Source: Streptomyces sp. PCS3-D2 (GTDB lineage: Bacteria > Actinomycetota > Actinomycetes > Streptomycetales > Streptomycetaceae). Taken from it: a stretch of 64,000 nt of DNA. The notes under the pieces are model-generated. The model had not been told where the DNA came from. It did no database searches and worked only from the letters and a program-made list of their open reading frames with translations. Both the position numbers and the translations under genes were made by a program. Numbering within the stretch: position 1 is the first letter of the stretch; each line of letters begins with the position of its first letter. Positions 10,127 to 19,342 of the stretch are shown here, one piece after another. The stretch spans positions 5,096,501 to 5,160,500 of the forward strand of contig NZ_CP097800.1 in the NCBI RefSeq assembly GCF_000612545.2. Reading direction: 5' to 3'.

Positions 10127-10819
10127 TCAGACGACGCGCCGGATTCTGAGGGCGTTGTCGGGGCGGGTCCCGGGACGACCCTCGGGGTCGGTCATGGGCT
10201 GGACGTGCTCCGCCGCGGTCAGGACCTCCCAGCCGCCCTCCGGCAGCTCCAGCTGCGCGAGGACTTCCTCCGGGGTGGGGAAGTGGATGTCCGCGAGGGC
10301 CTCCGGGTTCCACGACGGCCCTCCCGCGTGGCCCACCACGAGGAGGGTCCCGCCGGGGGCGACGGCGGCGGCGGCCCTGCGCAGGATCCGTTCACGCGGG
10401 AAGTCGCCGTGGCTGTGCAGGAAGCACGCCGAGACGAGGTCGAACTCCCCCTCGGGGAAGGACCGCGCGAAGTCGTGCTGCTGCCATTCGACGCGTTCGC
10501 CGACCCCGGCCTCGGCGGCGTGCTCCGCGGCCCGACCGAGGGCCACCGTCGAGATGTCGGTGGCGGTGACGCGCCATCCGCGGCGGGCCAGCCAGACCGT
10601 GTCGGCACCCTCTCCGCAGCCGAGGTCGAGCGCCCGGCCGGGGACGAGGTCCTCGGCCTCGCGGACCAGGAGGGCGTTCGGCTTGCCGCTCCAGATGCGA
10701 GTGCTCTCGCTGTAGCGCCCGTCCCAGAACTCCGCGCTGCCGGCGACGGGGGCGTTCTCGTGCGCGTTCTCGTGGTCGATTCCGTGGTCGTTCTCGTGCG
10801 TGTGGCCGTGCTGCGGCAT
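10127..10819 (-). CDS. Class I SAM-dependent methyltransferase with His-rich N-terminus
   Basis: 230 residues, ATG at 10817-10819 with GAGG upstream. Motif I is ALDLGCGEGAD (about 63-73), followed by VTATDIS (acidic ribose ligand) and the FDLVSACFLHSHGDF post-I region; it resembles TehB/thiopurine-type small-molecule methyltransferases. The first ~24 residues hold seven histidines plus acidic residues (MPQHGHTHENDHGIDHENAH), suggesting metal binding or an unstructured tail. It is last in a run of five minus-strand genes, after a 101-bp gap holding a palindrome. The substrate is unknown. Confidence 0.82.
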   Translation of the reverse strand: MPQHGHTHENDHGIDHENAHENAPVAGSAEFWDGRYSESTRIWSGKPNALLVREAEDLVPGRALDLGCGEGADTVWLARRGWRVTATDISTVALGRAAEHAAEAGVGERVEWQQHDFARSFPEGEFDLVSACFLHSHGDFPRERILRRAAAAVAPGGTLLVVGHAGGPSWNPEALADIHFPTPEEVLAQLELPEGGWEVLTAAEHVQPMTDPEGRPGTRPDNALRIRRVV

Positions 10820-10876
10820 GGGATCCTCTTCCGCTCGGGGTCCGGTACCCCGATGCTGCGCCCACCCCACCCCCTC

Positions 10877-10894
10877 CGGCAAACATTCTTGCCG
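10877..10894. promoter_or_regulatory. Inverted repeat CGGCAA-N6-TTGCCG upstream of the methyltransferase
   Basis: Perfect 6-bp arms (10877-10882, 10889-10894) around the A+T-rich core ACATTC, 58 bp before the methyltransferase start. An A+T-rich, operator-sized palindrome in a promoter-sized gap suggests a regulator site separating this gene from the SMI1/KNR4 gene. No regulator is encoded next to it. Confidence 0.4.
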
Positions 10895-10920
10895 AACCAG
10901 CAAACGGGTGCCGGGTGCGG

Positions 10921-11598
10921 TCAGAAGCCCGCCGGCGCGCCCCAGTCGGGTCCGAGCAGGCGCGAGGGGTCCGTCAGGCCCATCTCCCGCCACTCCCGGA
11001 AGGTCAGCGGGGGCGCGCCGCGGGGGTGGTCGCATGACAGCGGCACGATCAGGTCACAGGTGGCGCGGCCGTCCCACCACACCGTGTCGGCCAGCGGCCC
11101 CGTGAGCGCGAGCAGCGTGGAGAAGCCGCAGCCGTTCTCCTGGAGGACGACGGCGCCGGCCGTCTTGCGCTCCTCGAACTCGTAGTGGGCCTCGTCCTCG
11201 TCCCAGGCCCGCAGGGCGGCATGGTGGGCCGCGTCGTCCGGGAAGTCCGCCCTCTGCGGCATCCGGGCCCACAGCTCGTCGTCCTCGGCCGCGTAGGAGT
11301 CGGGATGCGGGAAGGGCACGGGCAGCAGGTCCCGCCGCGTGTCGCCGTTCCCCTCCCACCACCACCCGGCGGGGCCCCGGGCCAGGCGGTGCACCCGGCC
11401 GCCCGAGCTCACCTCGGTCAGGTACGCGCGGTAGGCGGGCGGGAAGCGGATCCCCAGTTCGGCCTCCGCCTCGGCCACCTCGGCCTCGGTCAGCGGCGGG
11501 TGGTCCGGCGCGGGCCCCGGCGCGGGCCACCCTCCGGCCGTCGGGGCGGGCGCCGGTGCTCCGAGCGCCGCCCTCAGCCGGCCGAGCAGGCGCATCAT
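10921..11598 (-). CDS. SMI1/KNR4 family protein
   Basis: 225 residues. The core PLTEAEVAEAEAELGIRFPPAYRAYLTEVSSGG (about 46-80) is the hallmark start of the SMI1/KNR4 (SUKH) fold, followed by aspartate/tryptophan-rich loops. An Ala/Pro-rich N-terminal spacer precedes it. In bacteria this superfamily is often an immunity protein against toxic nucleases or deaminases, but many members are orphan. Its ATG overlaps the GNAT stop by four bases, so it is translationally coupled to the GNAT/emfourin/protease genes. No toxin gene is seen beside it. Confidence 0.82.
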   Translation of the reverse strand: MMRLLGRLRAALGAPAPAPTAGGWPAPGPAPDHPPLTEAEVAEAEAELGIRFPPAYRAYLTEVSSGGRVHRLARGPAGWWWEGNGDTRRDLLPVPFPHPDSYAAEDDELWARMPQRADFPDDAAHHAALRAWDEDEAHYEFEERKTAGAVVLQENGCGFSTLLALTGPLADTVWWDGRATCDLIVPLSCDHPRGAPPLTFREWREMGLTDPSRLLGPDWGAPAGF

Positions 11599-12410
11599 GG
11601 CGACGGCTCCGCGATCAGGGCCGTGCCCACCCGCTGGAAGCCGACGCGGCGGTAGATCCGGGCCACGTCCTCGTCACCGGCCGAGAGGAAGACCGTACGG
11701 GCACCCCGCGCGCGGGCCTGTGCGACGAGCGCCGCCGTGACGCCGAGGGCCAGGCCCTGGCGGCGGGCGGACGGCAGGGTGCCGACGCCCACGACCTCGG
11801 CGACGTCCCCGACCGGGTTGAACATGCCCGAGCACAGCACCACGCCGTCGCGCACGGCCGCGGCCATCCCCGAGGTGCCCGCCGCGAGCCTCGCCGAGAC
11901 GCTCGCCCGGCGGGTCTCCACCGACGGGTCCGCCAGCGCGGCCGCCAGTTCCGCCGGACCTGCCTCGCCCACCGCGGTCCCCGGGGCCGAGAAGGCCAGC
12001 GCCGGCACCATCAGCGCGGCCGCCAACAGTGGGTCCCCGGCGTCGAGCAGCCGCACCTCGGGGTGCGGGGGCGGCTCCTCGCCGGCCTCCAGCACCATCA
12101 GCGGGTGGGCGTGGACGCGGAGCCCCGCCTCCTCCGCGGCGGCGTGCAGTGCGGGGCTGGTCTCGGCGACCCACTCGAAGGCCTCGGGCACGCCGAGCTC
12201 ACGCTGGCGATCGAGCACCCGCTCCATGTCCGCGGCGGTCGCTCCGTTGCTGCCGAGCGCGGGCCGCGCATAGTACGGCCAGCCCTCGCCCTCCTGGACG
12301 AACAGGGTCAGCGGCCCGAAGTCCTCGGCCCGGGCGCCGCCCACCCGGGGTACGGCGTCGTAGTACCGCTCCAGCTCGGACAGCGTGGAGTCGATCATGG
12401 GTTTGGTCAT
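11595..12410 (-). CDS. GNAT family N-acetyltransferase
   Basis: 271 residues if started at ATG 12408-12410 (MTKPMIDST); an internal ATG four codons on is also possible. The acetyl-CoA site is VVGVGTLPSARRQGLALGVTAALV in the C-terminal third, followed by ARIYRRVGFQRVGTA, both classic GNAT motifs. The N-terminal ~120 residues form a less conserved extra domain. It lies 28 bp after the emfourin-like gene and overlaps SMI1/KNR4 by four bases, consistent with one mRNA. The acetylated substrate is unknown. Confidence 0.85.
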   Translation of the reverse strand: MTKPMIDSTLSELERYYDAVPRVGGARAEDFGPLTLFVQEGEGWPYYARPALGSNGATAADMERVLDRQRELGVPEAFEWVAETSPALHAAAEEAGLRVHAHPLMVLEAGEEPPPHPEVRLLDAGDPLLAAALMVPALAFSAPGTAVGEAGPAELAAALADPSVETRRASVSARLAAGTSGMAAAVRDGVVLCSGMFNPVGDVAEVVGVGTLPSARRQGLALGVTAALVAQARARGARTVFLSAGDEDVARIYRRVGFQRVGTALIAEPSP

Positions 12411-12438
12411 CCGGCCATCCAAGCAAAGAGGCCCGTCC

Positions 12439-12708
12439 TCAGGCACCTTCTTTCAGCACGCGGGAGATCAGTGCCCGCTGGGCCTCCGACAGGCGCGGCT
12501 CGGCGCAGGAGACCGTCCGCCCGTCCACCGTGATCCGGTACGAGAAGCCGTCCCGCACCCGCTCGGCGGGGTCGCCGGGCGGGCCGGGGTGCAGCGCGAG
12601 CTGGGCCAGGGCCTGCCACTCGGCCTCGTCCGGCATGCCGGTGGTGTCCACCTCGGCCCGTCGCTCGATGCCCGCGAAGCCGCCCGTCCGTACCACCAGA
12701 ATCCGCAT
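12439..12708 (-). CDS. Emfourin-like inhibitor of M4 metalloprotease
   Basis: 89 residues. It opens with MRILVVRTGGFAGIERRAEVDT and has SYRITVDGRTVSC in the middle and LSEAQRALISRVL at the end. This is the pattern of emfourin, the small intracellular inhibitor encoded beside protealysin-like M4 proteases. The M4 protease gene lies only 15 bp upstream on the same strand, which makes the pairing strong. It has no signal peptide, matching the signal-less protease. The family call rests on recalled motif pattern and synteny. Confidence 0.75.
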   Translation of the reverse strand: MRILVVRTGGFAGIERRAEVDTTGMPDEAEWQALAQLALHPGPPGDPAERVRDGFSYRITVDGRTVSCAEPRLSEAQRALISRVLKEGA

Positions 12709-12723
12709 GGGAGTCGTCTACCC

Positions 12724-13797
12724 CTACCCCGCGAACGGGACGCCCACGAGCGACCACGCCTTCTGCAACGCCTGGTGCTCCGCCCCTCCGTCTCCGTACC
12801 GAGTGGCGGCGGCCGCCGTCGAGAGGCGGGCGAAGTCCGCGAAGTCGGCCCTCGGGGTGAGGTCCCCGCCGGTCAGGGTGTCGTACCAGATCTGTCCCGC
12901 CCGCTCCCAGGCCTTGCCGCCGAGCTCGGTCGCCGCGATGTAGAAGGCGTGGTTGGGGATGCCGGAGTTGATGTGCACCCCGCCGTTGTCGCTGTGGGTG
13001 TTGACGTAGTCGTCCATACTGGCCGGCTGGGGGTCCTTGCCGAGCTCGTCGTCGTCGTACGCGGTGCCGGGCGCCTTCATCGAGCGCAGCGCGACCCCCG
13101 TCACGCTGGGGCCGAGCAGTCCGGCTCCGATCAGCCAGTCGGCCTCGTCGGTCGCCTGCTCCAGCGAGTACTGCTTGATCAGGGAGCCGAAGACGTCCGA
13201 CATGGACTCGTTCAGCGCGCCCGACTGGCCGCGGTAGCGCAGGTTCGCCGTGTACTGGGTGACGCCGTGGGTCAGCTCGTGCCCGATGACGTCCACCGAC
13301 ACGGTGAAGTCGAGGAAGAGGTCCCCGTCGCCGTCACCGAAGACCATCCGCTGCCCGTCCCAGAAGGCGTTGTTGTAGTCCTCGCCGTAGTGGACGGTGG
13401 CGTCCAGCGGGAGTCCGGAGTCGTCGATCGAGCGGCGCCCGAAGGCCTTCAGGAACAGTTCGTACGTCGCCCCGAGCCCCGCGTGGGCGCGGTTGACGGT
13501 GGCGTCCTTGCCCGGCGGGTCGCCCTCCTCGCGGACCTTCGTCCCGGGGAGCTGCGTACGGTGCCCGGCGTCGAAGATCGTCCGCTGCGGGCCGTCGCCC
13601 GCCGGCGCGGCGAGCGCGGCAGCGATCCCGCGCACAGCGGTGACCTGGCGCCGGGTGCGCAGCAGGGAGTCGCGTTCGAGGGTGCGCTGGGCCAGGTCGG
13701 CGCGCCGGGTGTCCCCGGACAGGGCGGCCCTGTCGAGGAGGTACGGCGGCACGACCGTGCAGAAGACGGGGTGGCGGTGAGCGTGGGAGGCGTCCAT
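12724..13797 (-). CDS. Protealysin-like M4 metallopeptidase without signal peptide
   Basis: 357 residues from ATG 13795-13797. Zinc motif HELTH gives H173, E174 and H177; GALNESMSD provides the third ligand E197; GGVHINSGI carries the catalytic H275. The precursor is short, with no secretion signal: MDASHAHRHPVFC then VPPYLLDR, a Pro-Pro-x-Leu segment of the short protealysin-type propeptide. Thermolysin-type secreted M4 enzymes instead carry about 200 residues of pre-pro sequence. The protease is thus expected to mature inside the cell or leave by another route. The emfourin-like gene follows 15 bp downstream. Confidence 0.9.
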   Translation of the reverse strand: MDASHAHRHPVFCTVVPPYLLDRAALSGDTRRADLAQRTLERDSLLRTRRQVTAVRGIAAALAAPAGDGPQRTIFDAGHRTQLPGTKVREEGDPPGKDATVNRAHAGLGATYELFLKAFGRRSIDDSGLPLDATVHYGEDYNNAFWDGQRMVFGDGDGDLFLDFTVSVDVIGHELTHGVTQYTANLRYRGQSGALNESMSDVFGSLIKQYSLEQATDEADWLIGAGLLGPSVTGVALRSMKAPGTAYDDDELGKDPQPASMDDYVNTHSDNGGVHINSGIPNHAFYIAATELGGKAWERAGQIWYDTLTGGDLTPRADFADFARLSTAAAATRYGDGGAEHQALQKAWSLVGVPFAG

Positions 13798-14053
13798 GCC
13801 CGGCAATGTGGCACCGAGTCACGTCGGTGTCACTAGCTGCAACCATGATTCATTCGGTTGTGTCACCCCGCCCCGCCGCAGAAACGTGCCTGGTGTTATC
13901 GCACGGCGGGGTCGGGGGGCTTTCGGGCGATCACCCCGACTCGGTCGGAGGGGAAGAGGCTTGGCTCACATTTGGTGCAAATCGGACGCGCGGGTCTTGC
14001 ATACTGAAACAGGTCCTCGCGTCACGGCGCGGCTCGGCTAGGCTCGGCCCATC
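13798..14053. other. leuA / M4-protease divergent promoter region
   Basis: 256 bp without a gene between the divergent protease and leuA transcripts. It is less G+C-rich than its flanks. It contains ATTTG-GTG-CAAAT (13970-13982), an operator-like inverted repeat, and GAGGCTTGGCTCA (13956-13968), a 13-mer repeated exactly at 17374-17386. CATACT near 14000 could be the leuA -10, but no convincing -35 could be fixed. Confidence 0.45.
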
Positions 14054-14082
14054 ATGCGTTTCGGGCTGCTTCTCCTTAGCTG

Positions 14083-14101
<19 letters not shown>
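14054..14101 (+). CDS. leuA leader peptide with four consecutive leucine codons
   Basis: A 15-residue open frame, MRFGLLLLSCRGEGL, from ATG 14054 to TAG 14099-14101, with Leu codons CTG CTT CTC CTT in a row and a fifth Leu (CTG) just before the stop. It ends 102 bp before leuA. A run of codons for the amino acid that leuA makes is the signature of ribosome-mediated attenuation: stalling at the Leu run when leucyl-tRNA is scarce would favour leuA expression. Confidence 0.85.
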
Positions 14102-15973
<1,872 letters not shown>

Positions 15974-15985
15974 CCACGCGCAGGT

Positions 15986-16019
15986 GAACCCCGCTCCGCC
16001 TTCCGGCGGGGCGGGGTTC
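15986..16019 (+). terminator. leuA terminator
   Basis: A 15-bp stem (15986-16000 with 16005-16019, one G.U pair) around a TTCC tetraloop, 12 bp after the leuA stop. It lacks a T-tract, as many Streptomyces terminators do. Confidence 0.75.
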
Positions 16020-16023
16020 CGCC

Positions 16024-16060
16024 GTTCCACGGCTCCGTTCCACGGCTCCGTTCCGCGGCC
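16024..16060 (+). repeat. 13-bp tandem repeat (GTTCCACGGCTCC)
   Basis: Two exact copies and a third degenerate copy (GTTCCGCGGCC) follow the leuA terminator. The rest of the gap to 16422 contains no convincing gene and presumably holds the promoter of the TerB-like gene. The repeat may be simple slippage. Confidence 0.6.
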
Positions 16061-16422
16061 ACCCGGGCGGGCGGCCGCCGTCCCGACCGCAGACGCCACC
16101 GCCCACCACGCCGACCCCGTCGCTCCCGGCGGCCGGATCCGTACGCCGTGCGGCCACCGCGGGGCCGTCGATACCGGCCGCCCCCGCCGGGCTCCGCGGC
16201 GGGCGGGTGGGGCGGCGGTGCCCCGGCCGGTCCCGCTCGCCGGCCGGTCACCAGAGGCGACGCCCCGTCCACGCGGCAGACCCCGGGCGGAACCGGGGGC
16301 ACAGACCGGCCAAGTCCCGCGCGCGGCACATGTTGTCTTGTCGCACGACTGACGCATCCTCACCGATGTGGCTAACATCACGCCAACCCGGCGATGCTGC
16401 CGGACGACCACGGAGGTGCGAC

Positions 16423-17118
16423 GTGCTGCCAGTTCGGGGTGGGGACGGCCGGAAGCTGACGGTCTGGGGCATCCGTACCACCTGGAGCACCGTGGGTGAC
16501 GGGGAGTTCTTCTGCCCGGACTGCGGTGGGGACCGCAACTACCGCAAGCGCACCGGCCGCCGCCGGTTCACCGTCCTCGGGGTGCCACTGCTGCCGCGCG
16601 GGCAGGCGGGGCCCGTCGTCGAGTGCCACGGCTGCCGCGAGCGCTTCGGCACCGAGGTCCTCGACCACCTCACCACCACCCGGTTCACGGCCCTCCTGCG
16701 GGACGCCGTGCACACCGTGGCGCTGGCGGTGCTCACGGCGGGAGGGACGGCCTCGCGGAGCGCGCTGGAGGCCGCCGTGTGCGCCGTACGGGCCGCCGGC
16801 TTCCAGGACTGCACCGAGGAACAGCTGGAGTCCCTCGTGGAGGCGCTGTCCTCGGACGAGGGTCGACTCGGGCTGTACGACATCCCGGAGTGCTGCGGGG
16901 CCGCGCTGTCGATAGAGCTTCACGAGGCACTGGAGCCGCTCGCCCCGCACCTGGCCGGTCCGGGCCGCGAGTCGATCCTGCTCCAGGGCGCCCGGATCGC
17001 CCTCGCCGACGGCCCGTACATCCCGGCCGAGCGCGAGGTGCTCGCCACCGTCGGATCGGCACTGCGGATCGGCGCCGACGAGGTGGCGCGGCTGCTGTCG
17101 GCGGTGCGCGCGCCCTGA
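16423..17118 (+). CDS. TerB-like protein with N-terminal zinc ribbon
   Basis: 231 residues from GTG 16423 (GGAGG at 16412-16416). The N-terminus carries a CPDC...CHGC zinc-ribbon-like pair (about residues 29-70). From about residue 85 it is helical, with paired DG/E-rich segments (AGFQDCTEEQLESLVEAL; IALADGPYIPAEREVLATVGSAL) typical of the TerB domain, a helical fold linked to tellurite and stress responses and possibly metal binding. No other ter genes are nearby, so a resistance role should not be assumed. Confidence 0.75.
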   Translation: MLPVRGGDGRKLTVWGIRTTWSTVGDGEFFCPDCGGDRNYRKRTGRRRFTVLGVPLLPRGQAGPVVECHGCRERFGTEVLDHLTTTRFTALLRDAVHTVALAVLTAGGTASRSALEAAVCAVRAAGFQDCTEEQLESLVEALSSDEGRLGLYDIPECCGAALSIELHEALEPLAPHLAGPGRESILLQGARIALADGPYIPAEREVLATVGSALRIGADEVARLLSAVRAP

Positions 17119-17223
17119 GCGGAGCCTCCGCCGCCGCGGAGCCGTCCGGAACGCCCGGGGTCGACGTAACGATCCGGCCTCACGAGGGGCGAAATCTCGC
17201 CTGGTGAACACGTTGTGAACAGC

Positions 17224-17288
17224 GGAGCCAACAGCTCCGGGCCCGTTCGGGCCGCCCGTGAGGGTGGCGGAACGGGCCCTTCTTTTTT
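17224..17288 (+). terminator. Strong intrinsic terminator after the TerB-like gene
   Basis: A small hairpin (CGGAGC-caaca-GCTCCG from about 17223) is followed by 10-bp arms GGGCCCGTTC (17239-17248) and GAACGGGCCC (17270-17279) and the T-rich tail TTCTTTTTT (17280-17288). A true T-tract is rare in this genome. It separates the TerB-like gene from the leader of the NCS2 permease. Confidence 0.88.
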
Positions 17289-17637
17289 GCTTACGCGAAG
17301 ACTTGCGAAGCATGTCGTGGCAGCTCAATGCCGGTGGGCTTCGCGGTCGCGTAGGGGAGGAGGTGTCACCCGGGAGGCTTGGCTCATACCCCTGTGGCCA
17401 CTCCTCCACCACTGGAGAAATCTACAGATCTGGAGGCGATGAGGGTCAACAGTTTGTAGAAGTCGACGATATCTGTGAGGCCACCCACAGGCGTTCAATT
17501 CCGGTCACACGCCGAGAAGCCGCCGCCCCGCACAGCGGGACTTCGACCCACGTGAACGTACTGAAAACCCTGGCGAACCAACGGGTTAACGACCCACTTC
17601 GCCCAGGGATAACCAGATCTCCTCTCACTTACCTACC
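17289..17637 (+). ncRNA. Hairpin-rich leader upstream of the NCS2 permease (candidate cis-regulatory RNA)
   Basis: About 350 nt, A+T-richer than its flanks, starting just after a strong terminator. A long irregular stem pairs TACGCGA (17292-17298) with TCGCGTA (17347-17353) and GCGAAGC (17305-17311) with GCTTCGC (17338-17344), capped by GGCA/TGCC. A second stem pairs GGAGGAGGTG (17356-17365) with CACTCCTCC (17399-17407). Near the permease start, CCCTGGCGAA (17568-17577) pairs with TTCGCCCAGGG (17598-17608) around an inner GGGT/ACCC. CCCGC-aca-GCGGG (from about 17526) is a further hairpin. No known riboswitch consensus was recognised. Confidence 0.5.
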
Positions 17638-17655
17638 TTGAAGGGCAAGGCTGAG

Positions 17656-19239
17656 ATGGCACGTGTCGCCGCCCGGCTTTCCACCGACGGAAAGCAGAGC
17701 ACGCACCCGGTCGACGAGGTGCTCCCCGTCCCCAAGCTCGCGCTGTACGGCTTCCAGCACGTACTCGCCTTCTACGCCGGCGCGGTGATCGTCCCGATCA
17801 TCGTGGGCAGCGCGCTCAAGCTGAGCCCTGAACAGCTGGTCTACCTGATCAACGCGGACCTCTTCACCTGCGGCATCGCGTCGATCATCCAGGCCTGGGG
17901 CATCGGCCGGATCGGCGCGCGGCTGCCGCTGATCCAGGGCGTGACCTTCACCGCCGTGTCCCCGATGATCGCCATCGGCCTCGGTGCGGGCGGTGGAACG
18001 GCCGCCCTGCTGGTCATCTACGGCGCGGTCATCACCGCCGGTATCGCGACCTTCGCCTTCGCCTGGCTGCCCGCCAAGGCGTTCCGCATGGTCATGCGGC
18101 TCTTCCCGCCCGTCGTCACCGGAACGGTGATCACCGTTCTGGGCATCGTCCTGATCCCGGTCGGCCTCAACGACGCGGCCGGCGGTCTCGGCAGCCCGGA
18201 CTTCGGCGAGCCGAAGAACTTCGCCTACGCCGGCGGCACGATGCTCTTCATCCTGATCCTGATGAAGCTCGGCAGGCCGTTCCTCTCCAGCATCGCGATC
18301 CTGCTCGGCCTGGTGGCCGGCACCGGCGTCGCCTTCCTCCTGGGCGACGCGAAGTTCGGCGACGTGGGCGCGTCCGACTGGATCGGTGTCACCACCCCCT
18401 TCCACTTCGGTGTCCCGAAGTTCGAGTGGTTCCCGATCGTCCTGATGCTCATCGTCATGCTGATCACCATGGTCGAGACGACCGGCGACACCTACGCCGT
18501 CGGCGACATCGTCGGCAAGGAGGTCGACAGCGAGACCGTGGCCCGCGCCCTGCGCGCCGACGGCGCCGCCACCGCCCTCGGTGGTGTCCTCAACTCCTTC
18601 CCGTACGTCGCCTTCGCCGAGAACGTCGGCCTGGTGCGGATGACCAAGGTGAAGAGTCGGTTCGTGGTCGTCGCCGCCGGTGTCTTCATGATCATCCTGG
18701 GTCTGCTGCCCAAGGCCGCCGCGATCGTGGCCTCCGTCCCGCACGGCGTCCTCGGCGGCGCCGCGACCGTCATGTTCGCCATGGTCGCCTTGGCCGGCAT
18801 CCAGACGCTGGCCAAGGTGGACCTCAAGGAGGAGAAGAACGCGCTGATCGTGGGCGTCTCCCTCGCCTTCGCCCTGCTCCCCGCGACCGTGCCGGTCTTC
18901 TTCACCCAGCACATGGACGCGGACCTCTCCTCGCTGCTCAACAGCGGTGTCACGCTCGGCGCCACGGCCGCGATCGTGCTCAACCTCGTCTTCAACGGCC
19001 TGGCGAAGGACAACGCCCACGACGTCCCGGCCGCCGGGGCCGTGGCCCTCGCCGAGGCCGCGGCCGACACGGCGCCCGGCACCGGCGCCGCGGCCGACGA
19101 GGTTGCCGCCAAGGTCCCCGCCGACGTTCCCGCGGCGGTGCCGGCCCAGGCCGCCGCCCCGGCAGCCCCGGCAGCCCCGGCCGCCGCGGCCGAGAAGGCG
19201 GACGACGCCGACCCCTCGCCGTCCCCGTCCGCTCCCTGA
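17656..19239 (+). CDS. NCS2 family purine/pyrimidine permease
   Basis: 527 residues from ATG 17656 (an in-frame TTG at 17638 is an alternative). About 12-14 hydrophobic segments cover residues 25-450. The core has LPLIQGVTFTAVSPMIAIG, the VETTGDTYAVGDIVG segment with the conserved glutamate of the NCS2 substrate site, and FPYVAFAENVGLV. This pattern is closest to xanthine/urate-type proton symporters. The last ~75 residues are an Ala/Pro-rich tail without transmembrane character. A long structured leader precedes it. The specific nucleobase cannot be assigned. Confidence 0.88.
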   Translation: MARVAARLSTDGKQSTHPVDEVLPVPKLALYGFQHVLAFYAGAVIVPIIVGSALKLSPEQLVYLINADLFTCGIASIIQAWGIGRIGARLPLIQGVTFTAVSPMIAIGLGAGGGTAALLVIYGAVITAGIATFAFAWLPAKAFRMVMRLFPPVVTGTVITVLGIVLIPVGLNDAAGGLGSPDFGEPKNFAYAGGTMLFILILMKLGRPFLSSIAILLGLVAGTGVAFLLGDAKFGDVGASDWIGVTTPFHFGVPKFEWFPIVLMLIVMLITMVETTGDTYAVGDIVGKEVDSETVARALRADGAATALGGVLNSFPYVAFAENVGLVRMTKVKSRFVVVAAGVFMIILGLLPKAAAIVASVPHGVLGGAATVMFAMVALAGIQTLAKVDLKEEKNALIVGVSLAFALLPATVPVFFTQHMDADLSSLLNSGVTLGATAAIVLNLVFNGLAKDNAHDVPAAGAVALAEAAADTAPGTGAAADEVAAKVPADVPAAVPAQAAAPAAPAAPAAAAEKADDADPSPSPSAP

Positions 19240-19253
19240 CCCTCCCAAGGGGT

Positions 19254-19295
19254 GCCGACCCCTCGCCCGGACCCCGGTCCGGGCGAGGGGTCGGC
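19254..19295 (+). terminator. Terminator of the NCS2 permease gene
   Basis: A perfect 20-bp inverted repeat (19254-19273 with 19276-19295) begins 15 bp after the permease stop. The minimal 2-nt loop means the top base pairs would open in the folded RNA. No T-tract. Confidence 0.85.
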
Positions 19296-19330
19296 GCTGT
19301 GCCGGGCCCCGCCGCCCGGTCCCCGTACGG

Positions 19331-19336
19331 GACAAT
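19331..19336 (+). promoter_or_regulatory. -10-like hexamer (GACAAT) of recO
   Basis: GACAAT ends 6 nt before the recO ATG, within the 14-mer CGGGACAATGGGCG (19328-19341) that also precedes dusB at 30320-30333. No Shine-Dalgarno lies between, which suggests a leaderless recO mRNA. Confidence 0.6.
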
Positions 19337-19342
19337 GGGCGC

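Noticed and set aside
15984-16352. 122-codon plus frame after leuA
   Set aside because: It starts inside the leuA terminator and contains the tandem repeat; Pro/Arg/Ala-rich noise.
17289-17637. c-di-AMP (ydaO) or another known riboswitch
   Set aside because: GGCGAACCAACGGG near 17571 faintly resembles part of a c-di-AMP element, but the rest of the consensus and the overall fold were not found.
17258-17641. A 127-codon frame in the permease leader
   Set aside because: It would be read through the terminator tail and has no domain or ribosome site; the region is better explained as RNA.
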